Position numbers and translations under genes: made by a program. From NCBI RefSeq assembly GCF_002176815.1, contig NZ_CP021648.1, positions 2,860,001 through 2,924,000 on the forward strand: DNA of 64,000 nucleotides, in the 5' to 3' direction. The stretch is from Acidovorax sp. T1 (GTDB taxonomy: Bacteria; Pseudomonadota; Gammaproteobacteria; Burkholderiales; Burkholderiaceae_C). This document shows, one piece after another, positions 43,001-51,253 of this stretch; the first letter of the stretch is position 1; each line of letters starts with the position of its first letter. The notes beneath the pieces were generated by a model. The model saw only the letters and a list, made by a program, of their open reading frames with translations, made no database searches and had not been told where the DNA came from.

Positions 43001-43623
43001 CCGCCGCACCGCGCCCGGCCTCGCTGCAGGTGGCGATTCTGGTGTTTGACGAGGTGGAAGTGCTGGACCTGGGCGGCCCCTACGAGGTTTTCACCACGGC
43101 CACACGCATGCACCAGCGCCTGCAGCCGGGCGGCCCGGCCCTGTTTGCCGTGCAATGCGTGGCGCGCACCCTGCAGCCGGTGCGCGCCCGCGCCGGCCTG
43201 CAGGTGCTGCCCGATGCCGACTTTGCCACCGCATCAGCCCCCGATGTGCTCATCGTGCCGGGCGGCGTGGTGGATGCCGCCGCTGCCTGCCCCGCCACCC
43301 GGGCATGGGTAGCAGGTGCAGCGCAAGGGGCGCAGATCAGCGCATCTGTCTGCACCGGCGCCTTCATCCTCGCGGCAGCCGGCGTGCTGACGCAGGGGGC
43401 CGTTACCACGCACTGGGAGGATCTTGCCGATCTGCGCACGCGGTTTCCACACCTCGCGGTGCAAGAGAATGTGCGCTGGGTGGACCAGGGCGCGCGGGTT
43501 ACTTCGGCAGGCATCAGCGCCGGCATCGACATGTGCCTGCACCTGGTCGCACGCCTGACCGGCCTGCCGCTGGCCGAGCGCACCGCCCGCCAGATGGAAT
43601 GGCGCGCAGCGACAGCCCCTTGA
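42997..43623 (+). CDS. DJ-1/PfpI family protein
   Basis: 208 residues. DJ-1-like fold with VAILVFDEVEVLDLGGPYEVF (about 11-31) and the nucleophile elbow ASVCTGAFILAAAGVL (Cys at about 113), THWEDLADLRTRFP, and SAGISAGIDMCLHLVARLTG near the end. This branch is the isonitrile hydratase / GATase1-like group. Coupled to the isochorismatase and followed by a GlxA-type regulator of the same fold. Confidence 0.88.
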   Translation: MTAAPRPASLQVAILVFDEVEVLDLGGPYEVFTTATRMHQRLQPGGPALFAVQCVARTLQPVRARAGLQVLPDADFATASAPDVLIVPGGVVDAAAACPATRAWVAGAAQGAQISASVCTGAFILAAAGVLTQGAVTTHWEDLADLRTRFPHLAVQENVRWVDQGARVTSAGISAGIDMCLHLVARLTGLPLAERTARQMEWRAATAP

Positions 43624-43680
43624 GCGGCTGCGCGGCGGGGCGGCCCTTGCGCGGCGGCTTTGGCCTGGGCCGCGCCAGTT
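43620..43680. repeat. GC-rich dispersed intergenic repeat, copy 3 (3' half)
   Basis: TGAGCGGCTGCGCGGCGGGG, CGGCCCTTGCGCGGCGGC and TTTGGCCTGG, matching the last half of the repeat at 1507 and 25009. It overlaps the DJ-1 gene stop. Confidence 0.7.
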
Positions 43681-43713
43681 CCGTCACTGCGTAAATCAAA
43701 AAAAGGAAGATGG

Positions 43714-44706
43714 ATGCAAATGCCCCCCGCTCAAATCCACGTCGTCTTCGCGCTGCTGCCCGGTAGCCTCGTCCTAGACTGGGCGGGCCCGGCCGAAGCC
43801 TTGCGCATCGCCAACCAGGTGCTGCTGGCGCAGGGCCAGCCCGCACACTTTGCGCTGCACTTTGTCAGCCCCAGCCCGCAATCGGCCACCTCGGTGGGCG
43901 TGGTGCTGACGGGGCTGGCGCCTTTGCCTGCCACCTTGCCCACCCCCGCCTGGGTGGTGCTGGTGGGGCTGCCGGGGCAGCGCATTGATGTGGACCACGA
44001 CGACGCGCATGCACTGTTGCACTGGCTGCGCGGCCTGCGGCTGGCCAGTGGGCGGCTGGAGCTGGTCACGGTGTGCGCCGGCGCCGTGCTGGCCGCGCAT
44101 GCCGGGTTGCTGGCGGGCCGGCGTGCCACCACGCACCACCAGCACCTCGACGAGCTGACCGCCGCGGAGCCCCGCTGCGACGTGGTGAGCAACCGCGTCT
44201 TCGTGGCCGACGGACCGCTGCACAGCAGCGCGGGCGTGACCACGGGCATCGACCTGATGCTGCAGCGCATTGCCGACACCTGCAGCCCCGCCGTGGCAGC
44301 CCAGGTGGCGCAAACCATGGTAGTGGCATTGCGGCGCGGCCCCCACGACCCCGAACTCTCGCCGTTTTTGCACCACCGCAACCACCTGCATGCCGCCTTG
44401 CACCGGGTGCAGGACGCCGTGGGCCAGCAGCCCCAGGCCGCCTGGAACGTGCCGGCCATGGCGCAGGTGGCGCACACCTCGCCCCGCCATCTGACGCGGC
44501 TGTTTCTGGAACATGCGGGCATCGCCCCGCTGCAGTATCTGCGCCGCATCCGCCTGGCCGCTGCCGAGGCGGCGCTGCGGGCCGGGCACAACGTCACCCA
44601 GGCGGCAGCGCTGGCGGGGTTCAGTTCGGACACGCAATTGCGCCGGGCCTGGCACCATTTCGGGCAACCGGGCACGCCATCGGAGGGCGGAAGCCGGGCG
44701 CGTTGA
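43714..44706 (+). CDS. GlxA-type AraC-family regulator with DJ-1-like domain
   Basis: 330 residues. N-terminal DJ-1/PfpI-like sensor domain (IHVVFALLPGSLVLDWAGPA, LELVTVCAGAVLAAHAGLL with a Cys) and C-terminal AraC helix-turn-helix (about 250-320: VAHTSPRHLTRLFLEHAGI; QYLRRIRLAAAEAAL; AALAGFSSDTQLRRAWHHF). It probably controls the two upstream genes. Start 43714 follows AAAAGGAAGATGG; an in-frame ATG two codons later is an alternative. Confidence 0.9.
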   Translation: MQMPPAQIHVVFALLPGSLVLDWAGPAEALRIANQVLLAQGQPAHFALHFVSPSPQSATSVGVVLTGLAPLPATLPTPAWVVLVGLPGQRIDVDHDDAHALLHWLRGLRLASGRLELVTVCAGAVLAAHAGLLAGRRATTHHQHLDELTAAEPRCDVVSNRVFVADGPLHSSAGVTTGIDLMLQRIADTCSPAVAAQVAQTMVVALRRGPHDPELSPFLHHRNHLHAALHRVQDAVGQQPQAAWNVPAMAQVAHTSPRHLTRLFLEHAGIAPLQYLRRIRLAAAEAALRAGHNVTQAAALAGFSSDTQLRRAWHHFGQPGTPSEGGSRAR

Positions 44707-44838
44707 GCGCCGAAGCAGCACCGCCCAAACCCCTGCGCCAGGCGTTACCATTTGCGGGCGCAGACTGCACCGGTCACGCACGGCCACCCCAAGCCCTGGG
44801 CGAGCCGCCATCCCAAAAATACCCAGGAGACACAAGAC

Positions 44839-45237
44839 ATGACCATCCTCGTCGCATACGTACCCCGCCCCGAGGGCCGGGCCGCACTGGACAAGGGCAT
44901 CGAAATCGCCAAGCGCCGCCAGGAACCCCTGATGGTAGTGAACGCCGGCCCCGGCGGCCAGCAGGAAGACGCCTCGCTGGCCGCCGGCTTCGAGGTGGAG
45001 CGGGTGGAAGAGCTGTTGGCCGCGCAAGGCATCACCGCCGAGTTCAAGCAGTTCGTGCGCGGCAAGAGCGCCGTGGATGAAATCAACGACCTGGTGGAGT
45101 CGCGAGACATCTCCGTGCTGGTGATCGGACTGCGCAGGCGCACCGCCGTGGGCAAGCTGATTTTGGGCAGCGTGGCCCAGGAACTGTTGATGACGGTGTC
45201 CTGCCCCGTCCTGTGCGTCAAGGCTGCGGGCGCCTGA
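44839..45237 (+). CDS. Universal stress protein family
   Basis: 132 residues. USP fold: TILVAYVPRPEGRAALDKGI, then LVIGLRRRTAVGKLILGSVA with the ATP-binding G-2x-G-9x-G(S/T)-like element and a C-terminal CPVLCVKA. Probably binds nucleotide and acts in stress survival. AGGAGAC ribosome site before ATG 44839. It ends at the bidirectional terminator shared with sirB1. Confidence 0.9.
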   Translation: MTILVAYVPRPEGRAALDKGIEIAKRRQEPLMVVNAGPGGQQEDASLAAGFEVERVEELLAAQGITAEFKQFVRGKSAVDEINDLVESRDISVLVIGLRRRTAVGKLILGSVAQELLMTVSCPVLCVKAAGA

Positions 45238-45241
45238 CAAT

Positions 45242-45290
45242 TTGCTATTTAATCAATAGCAAAAAGCGCTTGCCTGGCAAGCGCTTTTTG
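45242..45290. repeat. AGCGCTT-type intergenic palindrome, copy 10
   Basis: TTGCTATTTAATCAATAGC followed by AAAAAGCGCTTGCC-TG-GCAAGCGCTTTTT. The second half is a near-perfect hairpin and acts as the terminator annotated below. Confidence 0.85.
45261..45289. terminator. Bidirectional terminator between usp and sirB1
   Basis: AAAAAGCGCTTGC..GCAAGCGCTTTTT, flanked by A-run and T-run, so it can stop transcription in both directions between the convergent genes. Confidence 0.85.
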
Positions 45291-45306
45291 CATTTCAGAC
45301 GTGCAT

Positions 45307-46158
45307 TCAGCTGCCGGCGCTGCGCAGGGCGCTGATCCGCTGGGCGATGGCAGCCACATCCAGCCCGTCTTCCACATGCGCCAGATAGGTCTGCAGATCG
45401 ACCACCGCCTGGGCCACGTTGCCGCGCTCGGCATGGGCCAGCCCGCGATCGCGCCATTCGCTCCAGGCCTGGGGCAGCAGCACGATCAGGCGGTCCTGCA
45501 CGGAGATCAGACGCTGCCAGTCTTCCTGCGTGCGGTGCACCTCCTTGAGGTTGCGCAGCATGCGCGCAATGATGTCGCGCGGGGTGGCCGCCTGCAAATA
45601 AAGGCCCAGCGGCACGTCGTAGTCATCCACCAGACCGCCCTGGCGCTTGTACGGCTCCAGCCGCTCGGATAGATCCTCCCGGCGGAGGGATTGCCCCGAC
45701 ACCGGGTCCATCACCACCTGGCCCTTGGGCAGCAGCACCTTGACCATGAAGTGCCCGGGAAACGCAATGCCGCGCGCCTGCAGCCCCAATCCCTGGGCCA
45801 GCTCCATCCACAGCACGGCCAGCGATATCGGGATGCCACGGCGCGTGCGCAGCACGGCATTCAGATAGCTGTTTTCCGGGTCGTAGTAATTGTTGACGTT
45901 GCCGGCAAAGCCCAGGTCGGCGAAGAAAAACTGGTTGAGCGTGCGCAGACGCTGCAACGCGGGTGCATCAGCAGACAAGCGGCGCTGCAAGCGCGCCAGC
46001 AATTGATCCACATCGCCCAAGAGCTGCTGCACATCCAGGTCGATGTATTCGTCCTGCGCCAGGCTGGCGGCGGCTTCTAGCAGCGGGAAATGCTCGTCGC
46101 TCTGCACCAGCGCGGCAAAATATTCCAGTGCGGTGGGGACGGAATAGCGGAGAGACAT
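45307..46158 (-). CDS. SirB1-family transglutaminase-like protein
   Basis: 283 residues. SirB1 fold (transglutaminase-like followed by TPR): YYDPENSYLNAVLRTRRGIP (about 92-111), SLAVLWMELAQGLGLQARGI, the AFPGHFMVKVL segment and MDPVSGQ, then a helical TPR-like C-terminus. Function unknown; in Escherichia coli relatives the gene is near prmC/kdsA. Converges with usp. Confidence 0.92.
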   Translation of the reverse strand: MSLRYSVPTALEYFAALVQSDEHFPLLEAAASLAQDEYIDLDVQQLLGDVDQLLARLQRRLSADAPALQRLRTLNQFFFADLGFAGNVNNYYDPENSYLNAVLRTRRGIPISLAVLWMELAQGLGLQARGIAFPGHFMVKVLLPKGQVVMDPVSGQSLRREDLSERLEPYKRQGGLVDDYDVPLGLYLQAATPRDIIARMLRNLKEVHRTQEDWQRLISVQDRLIVLLPQAWSEWRDRGLAHAERGNVAQAVVDLQTYLAHVEDGLDVAAIAQRISALRSAGS

Positions 46159-46235
46159 GAGAGGGTTGTACGGTGGGCGCTGCGCCGCGTCAAGCCACGG
46201 ACAGCGCGCGATCCCGGCTCATTTCCGAGCGGGCA

Positions 46236-47801
46236 TCAACGGCGCAGCATCTGGCGCAGCTTCAACCCGGCAGCCCACAGCGCACCAAAATACAGCGCCA
46301 CCGAAGCACACAGCACCAGGGCCAGCAAGAGCGCTCGCTGGCCGCTGTGCGAGCGCATCTGCACCCAGGGGAAATACTGCGCCGCCCACAGCAGCAACAC
46401 CGCCAGCAGGGCGCTGGCAGCCACCACCTGCAGGGCAAAGCGCGCCCATCCGGGCTGCGGCCGGTAACTGCCGCGGCGCAGCAGCCCCGCCAGCAACCAC
46501 AGCGCATTGACCAGCGCGCCCAGTCCGATCGACAGTGCCAGCCCCGCATGGGCCATGAACGGCACCAGGGCCACGTTGAGCAACTGGGTGATGACCAGCA
46601 CCGCAATGGCGATCTTCACCGGCGTGCGGATGTCCTGGCTGGCGTAATAGCCCGGCGCCAGCACCTTGATGGCCACCAGCCCCAGCAGGCCGGCCCCGTA
46701 ACCGGCCAGGGCGATGGCGATCTGGCCCACATCGCTGTCGAGCAAGGCGCCGTGGTGGAACAGCGTGGCCACCAGGGGCGTGGCAAAGGTCAGCAGCGCC
46801 ACGGCGCAAGGCACGGCCAGCAGCACCACGATGCGCAGGCCCCAGTCGAGCATGGCCGAGTAGCGCAGCGCATCGCCCGCGGCCTTGGCAGCAGCCAGCT
46901 GGGGTGTGAGCACCACGCCCAGCGCCACGCCCAGCAAGGCGGTGGGAAACTCCATCAGCCGGTCGGCGTAAAACAGCCAGGTGACGCTGCCCGGCGCCAG
47001 GTAGGAAGCGATCTGGGTGTTGATCATGAGCGATATCTGCGCCACGCCCACGCCCAGCAGCGCAGGCGCCATCAGCGTAAGGATGCGGCGCACGCCGGGC
47101 TCTGCCCAGGCGGCGCGCACAGCACCCCAGGTCACGCCGATGCGTGGCAACAAACCGAGGCGGTACAGCACGGGCACCTGCACCGCCAGCTGCAGCACGC
47201 CGCCCAGCATCACGCCCCCGGCCATGGCATAGATGGGCTCGATGCCACGGGCCGCCAGTTGCGGGGCGCCCAGCCAGGCCGCGGCGATCATGCACAGGTT
47301 CAACAGCACCGGCGTGGCAGCCGGCACGGCAAAGCGCTTCCAGGTGTTGAGCACGCCCGCCGACAGCGCCACCATCGACATGAAGCCGATGTAGGGGAAC
47401 ATCCAGCGCGTCATCAGCACGGCGGCGTCGAAGCTGGCCGGGCTCTGGCGCAGGCCGCTGGCCAGCAACCACACCAGAAGCGGCGCGCCCAGCACCCCCA
47501 GAATGCAAGTGAGCAGCAGCACCCAGGCCAGCACTGTCGCCACGCTGGCAATCAGCACGCGCGTGGCCGCCTCGCCATGCTGGGCCTTGGAGGCCGCCAG
47601 CACCGGCACGAATGCCTGGCTGAACGCGCCCTCGGCAAAAAGGCGCCGGAACAGGTTGGGAATGCGGAAGGCAACGTTGAAAGCATCGGTCAGCGCGTTG
47701 GCACCAAACATCGAGGCCATCAGGAGGTCGCGCCCCAGGCCCGTCACGCGGGAGGCCAGGGTCAGCAGGGAGACGGTGGAGGCAGCTTTGAACAGGGACA
47801 C
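46236..47801 (-). CDS. murJ: Lipid II flippase MurJ
   Basis: 521 residues, about 14 membrane helices. Flips lipid II to the periplasmic face for peptidoglycan synthesis. Seen: VSLFKAASTVSLLTLASRVT (about 1-20), RIPNLFRRLFAEGAFSQAFV (the conserved RFxxEG region), and MQARLGxxPR-like YRLGLLPRIGVTW. The start is the GTG at 47801: it gives the family N-terminus, whereas the upstream ATG at 47924 would add 41 residues of low-complexity sequence over the rpsT promoter. Divergent from rpsT. Confidence 0.93.
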   Translation of the reverse strand: MSLFKAASTVSLLTLASRVTGLGRDLLMASMFGANALTDAFNVAFRIPNLFRRLFAEGAFSQAFVPVLAASKAQHGEAATRVLIASVATVLAWVLLLTCILGVLGAPLLVWLLASGLRQSPASFDAAVLMTRWMFPYIGFMSMVALSAGVLNTWKRFAVPAATPVLLNLCMIAAAWLGAPQLAARGIEPIYAMAGGVMLGGVLQLAVQVPVLYRLGLLPRIGVTWGAVRAAWAEPGVRRILTLMAPALLGVGVAQISLMINTQIASYLAPGSVTWLFYADRLMEFPTALLGVALGVVLTPQLAAAKAAGDALRYSAMLDWGLRIVVLLAVPCAVALLTFATPLVATLFHHGALLDSDVGQIAIALAGYGAGLLGLVAIKVLAPGYYASQDIRTPVKIAIAVLVITQLLNVALVPFMAHAGLALSIGLGALVNALWLLAGLLRRGSYRPQPGWARFALQVVAASALLAVLLLWAAQYFPWVQMRSHSGQRALLLALVLCASVALYFGALWAAGLKLRQMLRR

Positions 47802-47917
47802 CGCAGGGAGTGTATTCGCTGCCCGTGCACTGCCCCGTGCACGGGCAGCGACGGCACTTGCGCTGATGCGTCCACTTACCCGCCCGCCGCTTCCCGAAGG
47901 GATGGCTTGACCGGGGC

Positions 47918-47946
47918 TGGGCACGCACGGCGGGCTGGGCTATAAT
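47918..47946 (+). promoter_or_regulatory. Candidate rpsT promoter
   Basis: TATAAT at 47941-47946 with TGGGCA 17 bases upstream. The -10 is consensus; the -35 is weak. 46 bases before the rpsT start. Confidence 0.55.
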
Positions 47947-47991
47947 CGTCGGCTTTGCTGGCATCATCCTCAGACACAAGGAAACACATCA

Positions 47992-48291
47992 ATGGCATCC
48001 GCTAAACCCAAGAAAAAGAACCCGCGCCTGGCGTCGGGCCGCAAGCGCGTCCGTCAGGACATCAAGATCAACGCCGCGAACACTTCGCTGCGCTCCAAAT
48101 ACCGCACAGCTGTCAAGAACGTCGAAAAGGCTGTTCTGGCTGGCGACAAGACCAAGGCGAGCGAACTGTTCGCCAAGATGCAGGCCGTGGTCGACACCGT
48201 GGCCGACAAGGGCATCTTCCACAAGAACAAGGCTGCTCGCGACAAGAGCCGTCTGTCTGCCAAGGTGAAAGCCCTGGCCCTGGCTGCCTGA
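47992..48291 (+). CDS. rpsT: 30S ribosomal protein S20
   Basis: 99 residues; primary 16S rRNA-binding protein of the small subunit body. Seen: [40 protein letters not shown] and [20 protein letters not shown], a highly basic helical protein of the expected length. AAGGAAA ribosome site before ATG. Divergent from murJ, terminator 74 bases downstream. Confidence 0.97.
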   Translation: MASAKPKKKNPRLASGRKRVRQDIKINAANTSLRSKYRTAVKNVEKAVLAGDKTKASELFAKMQAVVDTVADKGIFHKNKAARDKSRLSAKVKALALAA

Positions 48292-48364
48292 CCATCTTCA
48301 GGCAAACAGCCCGAACGGGTCATACCGTTCGCCGTTTGTAACGGGTGCGCTGCCAGCAACGAAC

Positions 48365-48388
48365 AAAACCGCCTCCGGGCGGTTTTTT
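48365..48388 (+). terminator. Terminator after rpsT
   Basis: AAAACCGCC-TCCG-GGCGGTTTT followed by TT. Strong stem with T-run. Confidence 0.88.
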
Positions 48389-48427
48389 CGTTGCTGGGCC
48401 GGTTTCTTCCGACGTGAAAGGCAGGGC

Positions 48428-48456
48428 AAAAAAACGGCCCCGAGATTCTGGGGCCG
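48428..48456 (-). terminator. Terminator after the DUF3579 gene
   Basis: On the minus strand CGGCCCC-AGAATCTC-GGGGCCG followed by seven T. Confidence 0.85.
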
Positions 48457-48476
48457 CGATGCCAACATTGCCGGTC

Positions 48477-48800
48477 TCAAGGCGTGGGCAGGGGCGGGTC
48501 GGGCAGCAGGCAGGCTTCAGCGACCTGCAAGTCGTTGTCACGCGCAAAGTTGATGACGAAGTCCCAGGCCATGGGCTCATGGTCGCGCAAATCGCTGTTG
48601 ACGACCACGCATTTCACTCCATTGAGCGTGGTCGGAATGCACCAGGGCGAGTAGCTCAGATGGCTGCCGGGCTTCGCTCCGCCAGGGCGAAAGCCGCTCA
48701 TCACACCGGCCAGCCGCTCGGCCCAGTCGCTGGGACGAAAGGTTTTCCCTGCGTGGGTGATGCCCTGAATGAAGACTTCTTTGGAGGTGGGGGAAACCAT
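48477..48800 (-). CDS. DUF3579 protein
   Basis: 107 residues. Reads EVFIQGITHAGKTFRPSDWA, ERLAGVMSGFRPGGAKPGSH, LSYSPWCIPTTLNGVKCVVV and NSDLRDHEPMAWDFVINFAR, the DUF3579 pattern found beside argD/argF in Burkholderiales. Function unknown. The start at 48800 (MVSPTSKEV) is preferred to the longer frame from 48839. Divergent from argD. Confidence 0.92.
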   Translation of the reverse strand: MVSPTSKEVFIQGITHAGKTFRPSDWAERLAGVMSGFRPGGAKPGSHLSYSPWCIPTTLNGVKCVVVNSDLRDHEPMAWDFVINFARDNDLQVAEACLLPDPPLPTP

Positions 48801-48868
48801 CGGGATGTGATAGATAGAGGGCTGATACCACAGGATCACTGCTTGCTACGCCGCGCCTCGCATTCTAA

Positions 48869-48882
48869 CTCTTATATAAGAG
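48869..48882. promoter_or_regulatory. 14-base perfect palindrome CTCTTATATAAGAG
   Basis: Lies in the divergent gap between the DUF3579 gene (start 48800) and argD (start 49032). Perfect symmetry and AT-rich centre suggest a regulator site; regulator unknown. Confidence 0.4.
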
Positions 48883-49031
48883 CTGGCCTGCCCCCTCACC
48901 CGCCAAGGCATTGCAGTGATGCGCAATCGTCATCTTCGGGCGCCTGCGCTCGCCCTAAAATCGTGCTTCGCTTTTTCAGGGCGCGACCAGCACGGGCCGC
49001 CCCCTTCACCCCACCGTCTGGAGTCCACTGC

Positions 49032-50228
49032 ATGACCGCTTTCATTGAGGCCGCCTCGCCCCACGTGATGAACACCTATGGCCGCGTGCCGATTGCGCTG
49101 TCGCACGGGCAAGGCTGCCGCGTGTGGGACGTGAACGGCAAGGAGTACCTGGATGCCCTGGGCGGCATTGCGGTGAACACGCTGGGCCACAACCACGCCA
49201 AGCTGGTGCCCGCCTTGCAGGACCAGATCGGCAAGATCATGCATTCGTCCAACTACTACCATGTGCCGGGCCAGGAGCAGTTGGCCACCCGGCTGGTGGA
49301 GCGCTCGGGCATGACCAATGTGTTCTTCTGCAACTCGGGCCTGGAGGCCAACGAGGCGGCGCTCAAGATCGCGCGCAAATACGGCGTGGACAAGGGCATC
49401 GCCAAGCCCGAGATCGTGGTGTACGAAAAAGCCTTTCACGGCCGCTCGATCGCCACCATGTCGGCCACGGGCAACCCCAAGATCCACAACGGCTTTGGCC
49501 CGCTGGTGGAAGGCTTCATCCGCGTGCCGCTCAACGACATCGACGCCATCCAGAAGGCCACCAAAGGCAACCCCAACGTGGTGGCCGTGTTCTTCGAGAC
49601 CATCCAGGGCGAAGGCGGCATCAACCCCATGCGCGTGGAATACCTGCAGCAGCTGCGCAAGCTGTGCGACGAGCGCGGCTGGCTCATGATGATCGACGAA
49701 GTGCAGTGCGGCATGGGCCGCACCGGCAAATGGTTTGCCCACCAGTGGGCCGGCATCGTGCCCGATGTGATGCCCCTGGCCAAGGGCCTGGGCTCGGGCG
49801 TGCCGATTGGCGCCGTGGTGGCAGGCCCCAAAGCGGCCGCCGTGCTGCAGCCGGGCAACCATGGCACCACCTTTGGCGGCAACCCTCTGGCCATGCGCGC
49901 GGGCAACGAAACCATCCGCATCATGGAAGAAGACGGCCTGCTGCACAACGCCGCCGTCGTGGGCGCTTACCTCAAGACCGCACTGCAACACGCGCTGGGC
50001 AGCCTGCCCGGCGTGAAAGAAGTGCGCGGCCAGGGCCTGATGCTGGGGGTGGAGCTGGACAAGCCCTGCGGCGCGCTGGTGGGCCGCGCGGCCGAGGCCG
50101 GCTTGCTGATCAGCGTGACGGCCGACAGCGTGATCCGCATCGTGCCGCCGCTGATTCTCACCACCGCCGAGGCCGACGAAATCGTCGCCAAACTCGCCCC
50201 GCTGGTCAAAACCCTGCTGGCGGAATAA
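49032..50228 (+). CDS. argD: Acetylornithine aminotransferase
   Basis: 398 residues. PLP enzyme of arginine synthesis. Seen: VWDVNGKEYLDALGGIAVNT, FFCNSGLEANEAALKIAR (about 97-114), KAFHGRSIATMSATGN, MMIDEVQCGMGRTG (about 220-233) and the PLP lysine in PLAKGLGSGVPIGAVV (about 250). Catalytic residues intact. GGAG site before ATG 49032. Followed 22 bases later by argF. Confidence 0.96.
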   Translation: MTAFIEAASPHVMNTYGRVPIALSHGQGCRVWDVNGKEYLDALGGIAVNTLGHNHAKLVPALQDQIGKIMHSSNYYHVPGQEQLATRLVERSGMTNVFFCNSGLEANEAALKIARKYGVDKGIAKPEIVVYEKAFHGRSIATMSATGNPKIHNGFGPLVEGFIRVPLNDIDAIQKATKGNPNVVAVFFETIQGEGGINPMRVEYLQQLRKLCDERGWLMMIDEVQCGMGRTGKWFAHQWAGIVPDVMPLAKGLGSGVPIGAVVAGPKAAAVLQPGNHGTTFGGNPLAMRAGNETIRIMEEDGLLHNAAVVGAYLKTALQHALGSLPGVKEVRGQGLMLGVELDKPCGALVGRAAEAGLLISVTADSVIRIVPPLILTTAEADEIVAKLAPLVKTLLAE

Positions 50229-50250
50229 GCCCGCCCGCAACGAGAGCGCC

Positions 50251-51171
50251 ATGAAACATTACCTGCAGTTCAACGACCTCACCGCCGACGAGTACACCTA
50301 CCTGTTCGAGCGCGCCGCGCTCATCAAGAAGAAGTTCAAGGCCTACGAAAAGCACCACCCGCTGGTGGACCGCACCCTGGCCATGATCTTCGAGAAGGCC
50401 AGCACGCGCACGCGCGTGAGTTTTGAGGCCGGCATGTACCAACTGGGCGGCAGCGTGGTGCACCTGACCACGGGCGACAGCCAGCTGGGCCGCGCCGAAC
50501 CGATTGAAGACAGCGCCAAGGTTATCAGCCGCATGACCGACCTGGTGATGATCCGCACCTACGAGCAAGCCAAGATTGAGCGTTTTGCCGCCAACTCGCG
50601 CGTGCCCGTCATCAACGGCCTGACCAACGAATACCACCCCTGCCAGATCCTGGCGGACATCTTCACCTTCATCGAACACCGTGGCTCCATCCAGGGCAAG
50701 ACCGTGGCCTGGGTGGGCGACGGCAACAACATGGCCAACACCTGGCTGCAGGCCGCTGCGCTGCTGGGCTTCAAGGTGCATGTGAGCACGCCTCGCGGCT
50801 ACGAAATTGATGAGAAATTGGCCGCAGGCGCAGGCGGGATAAGCGCCAGCAGCTATCAATTCTTTAGCAACCCGCTGGAAGCCTGCAAGGACGCGGACCT
50901 GGTCACCACCGACGTGTGGACCAGCATGGGCTACGAGGCCGAGAACGAAGAACGCAAGAAGGCGTTTGCCGACTGGTGCGTGGACGCCGAAATGATGGCC
51001 GCCGCCCAACCCGATGCCCTGTTCATGCACTGCCTGCCTGCGCACCGCGGCGAAGAGGTGGAGGCGGATGTGATTGACGGCCCCCAGTCCGTCGTCTGGG
51101 ACGAGGCCGAAAACAGGATGCACGTGCAAAAGGCCCTCATGGAGTACCTTTTGCACGGCCGGGTTGCATGA
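50251..51171 (+). CDS. argF: Ornithine carbamoyltransferase with repeat-derived segment
   Basis: 306 residues. Carbamoyl phosphate site EKASTRTRVSFEAGMYQLGG (about 44-63), ornithine site in HPCQILADIFTF and the MHCLPAHRGEEVEADVIDG region (about 264-282). Residues about 196-207 (between GYEIDEKL and FSNPLEACKDADLVTTDVW) are encoded by a repeat copy at 50836-50870. The enzyme length is normal for the family, so the repeat replaced, rather than lengthened, a variable surface stretch. Operon with argD. Confidence 0.96.
   Translation: MKHYLQFNDLTADEYTYLFERAALIKKKFKAYEKHHPLVDRTLAMIFEKASTRTRVSFEAGMYQLGGSVVHLTTGDSQLGRAEPIEDSAKVISRMTDLVMIRTYEQAKIERFAANSRVPVINGLTNEYHPCQILADIFTFIEHRGSIQGKTVAWVGDGNNMANTWLQAAALLGFKVHVSTPRGYEIDEKLAAGAGGISASSYQFFSNPLEACKDADLVTTDVWTSMGYEAENEERKKAFADWCVDAEMMAAAQPDALFMHCLPAHRGEEVEADVIDGPQSVVWDEAENRMHVQKALMEYLLHGRVA
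50836..50870. repeat. AGCGCTT-family repeat copy inside argF
   Basis: GGGATAAGCGCCAGCAGC, TATCAATTCTTTAGCAA. Matches the right half of the intergenic repeat (compare copies at 25153 and 53266) at about nine positions in ten. Read in frame as GISASSYQFFSN. Confidence 0.85.
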
Positions 51172-51253
51172 AGGCTGTACCTGCCCGCCCTATCCCGTAT
51201 TCCGCTAAAGCGCCTTGTGCCTGAGTGACTGAGGGCACGGCAAGCCCCCGGCA

